Shown in pieces: positions 59,892-64,000 of a stretch of 64,000 nt of DNA. The notes under the pieces are model-generated. The model had not been told where the DNA came from, ran no database searches, and was given only the letters and a program-made list of their open reading frames with translations. The translations under genes and the position numbers were made by a program. The stretch is from Prevotella sp. (GTDB lineage Bacteria; Bacteroidota; Bacteroidia; Bacteroidales; Bacteroidaceae). The first letter of the stretch is position 1; each line of letters starts with the position of its first letter. Location: assembly GCA_017538105.1 (NCBI GenBank), contig JAFYJN010000040.1, positions 39,428 to 103,427 on the forward strand. Direction: 5' to 3'.

Positions 59892-59963
59892 ACTCCCGCG
59901 GGATTCAAACCCACAACCTTCTGATCCGTAGTCAGATGCTCTATTCAGTTGAGCTAGGGAGCC
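59890..59963 (-). tRNA. tRNA-Arg (anticodon ACG)
   Basis: The minus strand folds into a full cloverleaf: acceptor GGCTCCC with GGGAGTC (one G-U), D arm AGCTCAACTGAATAGAGC, anticodon arm with loop CTACGGA (anticodon ACG), and T arm GTGGGTTTGAATCCCGC. CCA is not encoded. It has its own consensus promoter upstream. Its 3' end is duplicated at 59775, so it is a likely integration target. Confidence 0.95.
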
Positions 59964-59982
59964 ATTTGCTTAATTGCGGTTG

Positions 59983-60014
59983 CAAAAGTACATTGTTTTT
60001 TTGAACCGACCAAA
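59983..60014 (-). promoter_or_regulatory. tRNA-Arg promoter
   Basis: TTTG (60011-60014), 20 nt, TACTTTTG (59983-59990) on the minus strand, 20 nt ahead of the tRNA. Confidence 0.75.
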
Positions 60015-60070
60015 TAAAAATGGAGTTTTTTTTGTTATGGATGGGAATTTCCGTGGTTTTTCCTCCATTC

Positions 60071-60259
60071 CTACTGCTCTTCCATTATTTTCTTGATTTC
60101 CGCATCGGTGGTATTGAGACGTTCGGTGCAAAACTTGATGAGTTGTTGTGCCCGTTTGAGATATGTACTGAGTGAGTCGATGTCGAGTTGCTCGTTTTCC
60201 ATTTTCTTGACAATGCTTTCAAGCTCTTGCACCGCTTCTTCGTATTTGATTGCGTCCAT
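60071..60259 (-). CDS. xseB: Exodeoxyribonuclease VII small subunit
   Basis: 62 residues, typical for XseB: KYEEAVQELESIVKKMENEQ and LDIDSLSTYLKRAQQLIKFC form the two-helix fold. Partner of XseA, whose gene is 29 kb away in this window. It is 39 nt downstream of rarA and probably transcribed with it. Confidence 0.93.
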   Translation of the reverse strand: MDAIKYEEAVQELESIVKKMENEQLDIDSLSTYLKRAQQLIKFCTERLNTTDAEIKKIMEEQ

Positions 60260-60298
60260 GAAAGATTATAAAATTAAAAGATTAAAAGATTGAAAAAT

Positions 60299-61573
60299 TT
60301 ACTCCTCATATCGTTTTCCCCAGCAGCGGAGCATCTGTTGGTAGAGTTTTTCCTCGTTGGGATAGTGCTGTGCATGCCAGATACGCTGTTGCAGCAGTTC
60401 GTCGGGCAGGAACTGCTGCTCGACAAAATGACCTGGGAAGTCGTGGGCGTACTTATATCCGTCGGAATAGCCTAGGTCGGCCATGAGTTTGGTAGGTGCA
60501 TTGCGCAGGTGCAACGGCACGGGCAGGTTGCCCGTCTGTCGAACGATACTGAGAGCCTTGTCGATGCCCAAGTAAGCCGAGTTGCTTTTAGGACTTGTGG
60601 CGAGGTACACCACCGCCTCGGCCAAGGGTATGCGCCCCTCGGGCCATCCCAGTTTCATCACCGCGTCGAAGGCCGCATTTGCCAACAGCAACGCATTAGG
60701 ATTAGCCAGTCCCACATCTTCGGCGGCGCTGATGACCACCCTTCTGGCGATGAACTCCGGATCCTCACCCCCTTCTATCATCCGTGCCATCCAATAGAGT
60801 GCCGCATCGGGATCGCTCCCCCTGATACTCTTGATGAACGCAGAAATGATGTCGTAGTGCATCTCACCATCCTTATCGTAAGCCAGCGGATTCTGCTGCA
60901 GTCTGTTGACCACCACCTCATCGTTGACCACCACCGTGTCGGTATTATCCGCCTCCACCACCAGTTCGAGGATATTGAGCAATTTGCGCGCGTCGCCGCC
61001 ACTATATCGGAGCATCGCGTCAGTCTGTTCCAGCTGTATGCGTTTCTCTTTGAGCAACGCATCATCGTGTATGGCCTTGTCAAGCAAAGTGAGCAGGTCG
61101 TCTTTCTCAAGCGACTTCAGCACATACAGCTGGCATCGTGAGAGCAGCGGTCTGATAACCTCGAACGACGGGTTTTCGGTGGTGGCGCCGATGAGCGTGA
61201 CGACGCCCCTCTCCACCGCCCCGAGGAGAGAGTCCTGCTGGTTTTTTGAGAATCGGTGTATCTCGTCGATGAAGAGTATCGGCGACTGAGCGTTGAAGAA
61301 CCTTCCTTTCTCCGCCCTCTCGATGACGTCGCGCACATCCTTCACGCCGCTTGTCACGGCGCTAAGCGTATAGAAGGGTACCTTCAATTTGTTGGCGATG
61401 ATATGGGCAAGTGTCGTCTTGCCCACGCCCGGCGGTCCCCAGAGGATGAACGACGGTATTCGTCCCGCATCGATCATCTTCCTGAGCACGGCCCCCTCTC
61501 CCACGAGATGTTTCTGCCCGATGTAATCATCGAGCGACTTGGGACGCATTCTTTCGGCTAATGGCTGGAGCAT
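60299..61573 (-). CDS. rarA: Replication-associated recombination protein A (RarA/MgsA AAA ATPase)
   Basis: 424 residues. Walker A in LWGPPGVGKTTLAHIIANKL (about 44-63), Walker B in ILFIDEIHRFSKNQQDSLLG (about 97-116), sensor 1 LIGATTENPSFEV, then the RarA C-terminal domain (YDIISAFIKSIRGSDPDAAL; ARRVVISAAEDVGLANPNAL). It acts at stalled replication forks. A TACCTTTG element lies at 61665-61672. Confidence 0.96.
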   Translation of the reverse strand: MLQPLAERMRPKSLDDYIGQKHLVGEGAVLRKMIDAGRIPSFILWGPPGVGKTTLAHIIANKLKVPFYTLSAVTSGVKDVRDVIERAEKGRFFNAQSPILFIDEIHRFSKNQQDSLLGAVERGVVTLIGATTENPSFEVIRPLLSRCQLYVLKSLEKDDLLTLLDKAIHDDALLKEKRIQLEQTDAMLRYSGGDARKLLNILELVVEADNTDTVVVNDEVVVNRLQQNPLAYDKDGEMHYDIISAFIKSIRGSDPDAALYWMARMIEGGEDPEFIARRVVISAAEDVGLANPNALLLANAAFDAVMKLGWPEGRIPLAEAVVYLATSPKSNSAYLGIDKALSIVRQTGNLPVPLHLRNAPTKLMADLGYSDGYKYAHDFPGHFVEQQFLPDELLQQRIWHAQHYPNEEKLYQQMLRCWGKRYEE

Positions 61574-61593
61574 GGGAAATTGTTATTAAATGC

Positions 61594-61870
61594 CTCCCCC
61601 TTTCCCTCTCCCAAGGAGGGGGGAACCTGATTGGGAGTTAAGAGTGAGGAGGTGATTTGGTTTACAAAGGTAAGGAAAAATTGAAAGAATTGGAAAATTA
61701 AATTATTAAAAGATTATAAGATTAAAAAATGAATAAGAGGTTGAGACATTGTTTTTACAAACCACCCCTACCCCCTCCTTTGGAAAAGGAGGGGAAAAGA
61801 TGGCTTGCTTTGAAAAAGGAGGGGAAAGGGAACCCACCCCCAGCCCTCCCAAAGGGAAGGTGCAGAAATA
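61594..61870. repeat. Intergenic C/G palindromes, A-rich tract and dispersed repeat
   Basis: CCTCTCCCAAGGAGGGGGG near 61605-61624, a GATTAAAA tract (61676-61735), then AAGAGGTTGAGACATT and CCACCCCT text (61734-61775) like that at 3187-3225, and the hairpin CCCCTCCTTT/AAAAGGAGGGG (about 61773-61796). No gene is seen between 61574 and 62009 other than promoters. Confidence 0.7.
61665..61672 (-). promoter_or_regulatory. Minus-7 element of the rarA-xseB operon
   Basis: TACCTTTG on the minus strand, about 92 nt before rarA. Confidence 0.45.
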
Positions 61871-61949
61871 TGGAAAAGGAGGGGAGTTTGTTAGTAAACT
61901 TTGGAAAAAGTGGGGTGTAGATAGACATTACAAAAAAAATCATGAATTG

Positions 61950-61981
61950 TTTGCACATATTAGATAAAGTATTTATTTTTG
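61950..61981 (+). promoter_or_regulatory. Promoter of the nitrilase-family gene
   Basis: TTTG (61950-61953), 20 nt, TATTTTTG (61974-61981), 28 nt before the start codon. Confidence 0.7.
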
Positions 61982-62009
61982 CAACGACATAAAGCACGAT
62001 TTAGGACAC

Positions 62010-62753
62010 ATGAGAATCACAGGTTTGCAGATGGACATAGAGTGGTCATCACCACGCGCCAACATCGAGTCGGCCGAGAGCCTACTGCAGTCGAGTGCAA
62101 AGAGCGACCTGTATATTCTGCCCGAGACGTGGAGCACAGGATTTGCCATCGATCCCCGTGGCATTGCCGAGAGTGACGGCATCACCCTTCAGTGGATGCG
62201 CACCACCTCACATCGTCTTGACGCTGCATTGTGTGGCAGTCTGTCGATTTACGAATCCGACCGTTACTACAACCGTCATTATTTCGTTTTTCCCGACGGC
62301 ACCTACACTTGGTACGACAAGCACCATTTGTTTGTGCCCGGTCATGAAGACAAGTATTATACCCCAGGAAAAACACGCACGGTGGTGAGTTGGCGTGGCG
62401 TGCGCTTTTTATTAGCCACCTGCTACGACCTCCGCTTTCCGGTATGGAGTCGTTATGCGGGCGACTACGACGCCATCATCTATGTGGCCAACTGGCCATT
62501 GCCACGCATCAGTGCCTGGGAGACCCTTCTCCGTGCCCGTGCCATCGAAAATCAGTGCTTCGTGGCAGGAGTGAATCGCGTGGGACGCGACCCCTACAAC
62601 ACCTACGGCGGCGGTAGTGCCGTCATCAGCCCCAAGGGCGAGGTGCTGTCGAAGTTGTCAGAAGACATGGAGGGTCTCGTCAGTGAAGAGATAGACATGA
62701 ACAGTCTTCTTCATTTCCGCGAGAAATTCAAAGTGTTGGAAGACCGTGATTAG
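62010..62753 (+). CDS. Nitrilase-family amidohydrolase (omega-amidase-like)
   Basis: 247 residues. Catalytic triad: Glu in LPETWSTGF (about 38), Lys in YDKHHLFVPG (about 106) and Cys in LATCYDLRFPVWSRY (about 139). Size and sequence fit the YafV/omega-amidase group, which hydrolyses alpha-ketoglutaramate or related amides as metabolite repair. It precedes the acidic-tail protein by 17 nt. Confidence 0.9.
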   Translation: MRITGLQMDIEWSSPRANIESAESLLQSSAKSDLYILPETWSTGFAIDPRGIAESDGITLQWMRTTSHRLDAALCGSLSIYESDRYYNRHYFVFPDGTYTWYDKHHLFVPGHEDKYYTPGKTRTVVSWRGVRFLLATCYDLRFPVWSRYAGDYDAIIYVANWPLPRISAWETLLRARAIENQCFVAGVNRVGRDPYNTYGGGSAVISPKGEVLSKLSEDMEGLVSEEIDMNSLLHFREKFKVLEDRD

Positions 62754-62770
62754 ATTTAACCATTAGCATC

Positions 62771-63571
62771 ATGAAATCAGAAAAGAAAGCATTGACCTTA
62801 AAGACTTTGAACAAGAGCAACATTTGGGACTTGCAGGAGAATGATATCTTCCGCATGTGGGAAGCCGCCGAGAAGGATTCCGACATGAAGGACAATCTTC
62901 GCCACTACATCGACATCATTCGCAGCGCCTTCGACATGGAAGAGGTGAAGGTAGACCGTCCGGAGGTGATCAAGAAATATGAGGCTCGCGGTTTCAAGGT
63001 TGGTCAGTTGCGCATCGAAGATAACAAGAGCAAGTGGGGTATCAAGAAACGCCCCATCCTTCGCGTCACCGACCTCAGTTACGAAAATATCCGCCATATC
63101 AGTGCCCAGAAACTCATCGAGGTGTTGGACCGCAATTTCGGCGGTGGCTGGGACAGTCTGTCGCAGAGCATCCAAGACATTATCGAGAGTGGTTTCGACA
63201 TCAGCACCACGACGCTGCCCAAAGACCGTCTGCGTAAGCCCGGGGGCATGTACGAAAAGAAAGTGACGGACGGTTTCGAAGTGTTGGAGATACCGAAGGG
63301 GTTATGGGTGGAAGCCATCTTCGCCAAGGCCAAGCCGGAAAAGGAGAAGCCGAAGATGACATTTGACGATTTGGATGACCTCTCTTCAGAAGACGACACG
63401 AATGAGGATTTAGAGGATCTGCCGGAGCAGAACGAGTACGAAGACGAGGAGGAGGATGATTACGATGAGGACAAGCTGACTGAAGAAAGCTATCGCACCA
63501 CGTATGAGACTGACCCCGAAGACTTGAGCAGTCTGGAAGCTGCCGAGATGGCCGACGACTATGAGGGATGA
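62771..63571 (+). CDS. Protein with acidic C-terminal tail, function unknown
   Basis: 266 residues, no signal peptide. The N-terminal 150 residues are mixed alpha/beta with basic patches (EDNKSKWGIKKRPILRVTD; DRNFGGGWDSLSQSIQDIIE). From about 198 to the end it is extremely acidic (EDLEDLPEQNEYEDEEEDDY). A basic-core plus acidic-tail layout fits nucleic-acid or ribosome-associated proteins, but I recognise no domain. Co-transcribed with the nitrilase-family gene. Confidence 0.75.
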   Translation: MKSEKKALTLKTLNKSNIWDLQENDIFRMWEAAEKDSDMKDNLRHYIDIIRSAFDMEEVKVDRPEVIKKYEARGFKVGQLRIEDNKSKWGIKKRPILRVTDLSYENIRHISAQKLIEVLDRNFGGGWDSLSQSIQDIIESGFDISTTTLPKDRLRKPGGMYEKKVTDGFEVLEIPKGLWVEAIFAKAKPEKEKPKMTFDDLDDLSSEDDTNEDLEDLPEQNEYEDEEEDDYDEDKLTEESYRTTYETDPEDLSSLEAAEMADDYEG

Positions 63572-63687
63572 TACCCACCCAAAGGGACACCCACCCCGAC
63601 CCTCCCGAAGGGAGGGAGAAAAAGAGGAAAGAGAGGAAGGAGAGAGAGGAGTGAAAAGCAAATACTTAAATACTATAACAAATCAAC

Positions 63688-63894
63688 ATGAAGAGAAAGA
63701 TGTATGAACACCCCTTGACCAAGTGTGTCGTTGTGGGAACACGCGATGCCATGCTCGACATCATCATCGACGGTGAGGATTCGGGCATCGAAATGGGCAG
63801 TGCCGGCGACGGCGATGACCAGGCCGGCAACGAGACAAATATGTGGGAAGAAGAAGAACAGACTAACGTGGAGCATTCCATTTGGTCTGACTGA
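63688..63894 (+). CDS. 68-residue acidic small protein
   Basis: It starts MKRKMYEHPLTKCVVVGTRD, then AMLDIIIDGEDSGIEMGSAG and an acidic tail. This resembles the abundant short Prevotella/Bacteroides proteins that begin with a basic MKK-Y-P stretch and end in glycine and acids, whose role is unknown. Preceded by a purine-rich spacer. Confidence 0.6.
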   Translation: MKRKMYEHPLTKCVVVGTRDAMLDIIIDGEDSGIEMGSAGDGDDQAGNETNMWEEEEQTNVEHSIWSD

Positions 63895-63935
63895 TGCGTC
63901 GAGGGTGTGTTGCCTATACACATTCAACGTATTGA

Positions 63936-63976
63936 AACCGTGAGGCCCAAGGCGTACGCCGTGGGCCTCACGGTTT
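63936..63976 (+). terminator. Terminator at the window end
   Basis: A perfect 12-bp stem CCGTGAGGCCCA with TGGGCCTCACGG enclosing a self-complementary GGCGTACGCC, followed by TTTG. Confidence 0.8.
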
Positions 63977-64000
63977 GTCATTCCGGTTGCGAACCAAAAG

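Overview
The window reads as chromosome of a Bacteroidales bacterium, most likely Prevotella or a close relative. Supporting signs are promoters of the Bacteroidetes type (TTTG or TTG, 19-20 nt, TAnnTTTG) ahead of many genes, a TonB-dependent receptor with an N-terminal carboxypeptidase-regulatory-like domain, lineage-typical families (DUF4270, DUF4348, DUF6029, Omp28, DUF2520), C-terminal tails resembling type IX secretion sorting signals, and a methylmalonyl-CoA decarboxylase locus of the succinate-to-propionate route. These assignments are from reading and memory; no search was run.

Layout. 1-3.4 kb: an AT-rich accessory edge with a SIR2-like protein, a secreted retropepsin-like protease with a TPR-like tail, and an unassigned structured RNA of about 320 nt with its own promoter and terminator-like 3' end. 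3.4-9.6 kb: a secreted protein, a TPR/AraC-type membrane regulator and tex. 9.6-23.3 kb: a mostly minus-strand translation and envelope block (infC-rpmI-rplT, thrS, an outer-membrane protein, an SpmA-SpmB fusion, a long TPR protein, def, ruvX, a SPOR lipoprotein). It is interrupted by a plus-strand envelope-redox operon (TlpA-like thioredoxin, DUF6029 barrel, Omp28, a secreted protein). 23.5-24.5 kb: a YtxH/holin-like/basic-protein trio. 25-36 kb: metallo-hydrolase, murB, DUF4348, trmB, ilvE, xseA, a subtilase, a MATE exporter and a maf-kdsC-DUF2520 operon. 36-51.5 kb: a GNAT/FemAB-like protein, a TonB receptor, the mce-mmdA-biotin-carrier operon, panD, panC, a short starch-synthase-like protein with DUF4270, xpt, a glucosaminidase-LysM protein, a folK-M64-TPR operon and cdd.

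51.5-59.9 kb: an accessory, more AT-rich region of secreted beta-helix and BspA-type leucine-rich proteins, small hypothetical genes, a small-RNA candidate, a GTTCAANNN iteron-like array, a decayed gene and an acyltransferase. It ends at a tRNA-Arg(ACG) whose 3' end is duplicated 114 bp away, with TCGCCAAAA repeats beside the duplicate. This looks like the edge of an integrative element that has lost its integrase or extends beyond what I can recognise. 60-64 kb: core genes again (xseB, rarA, nitrilase-family amidase) and two acidic proteins of unknown function.

The intergenic DNA is unusually patterned. There are 10-bp-phased CTAGG arrays at four loci, 9-bp arrays at two, A-rich GATTAAAA tracts at about seven, and C/G-rich small palindromes at about eight. 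The least explained objects are the RNA at 2584-2906, the small-RNA candidates near 24.8 and 57.7 kb, the phased arrays, and the tRNA-Arg junction.
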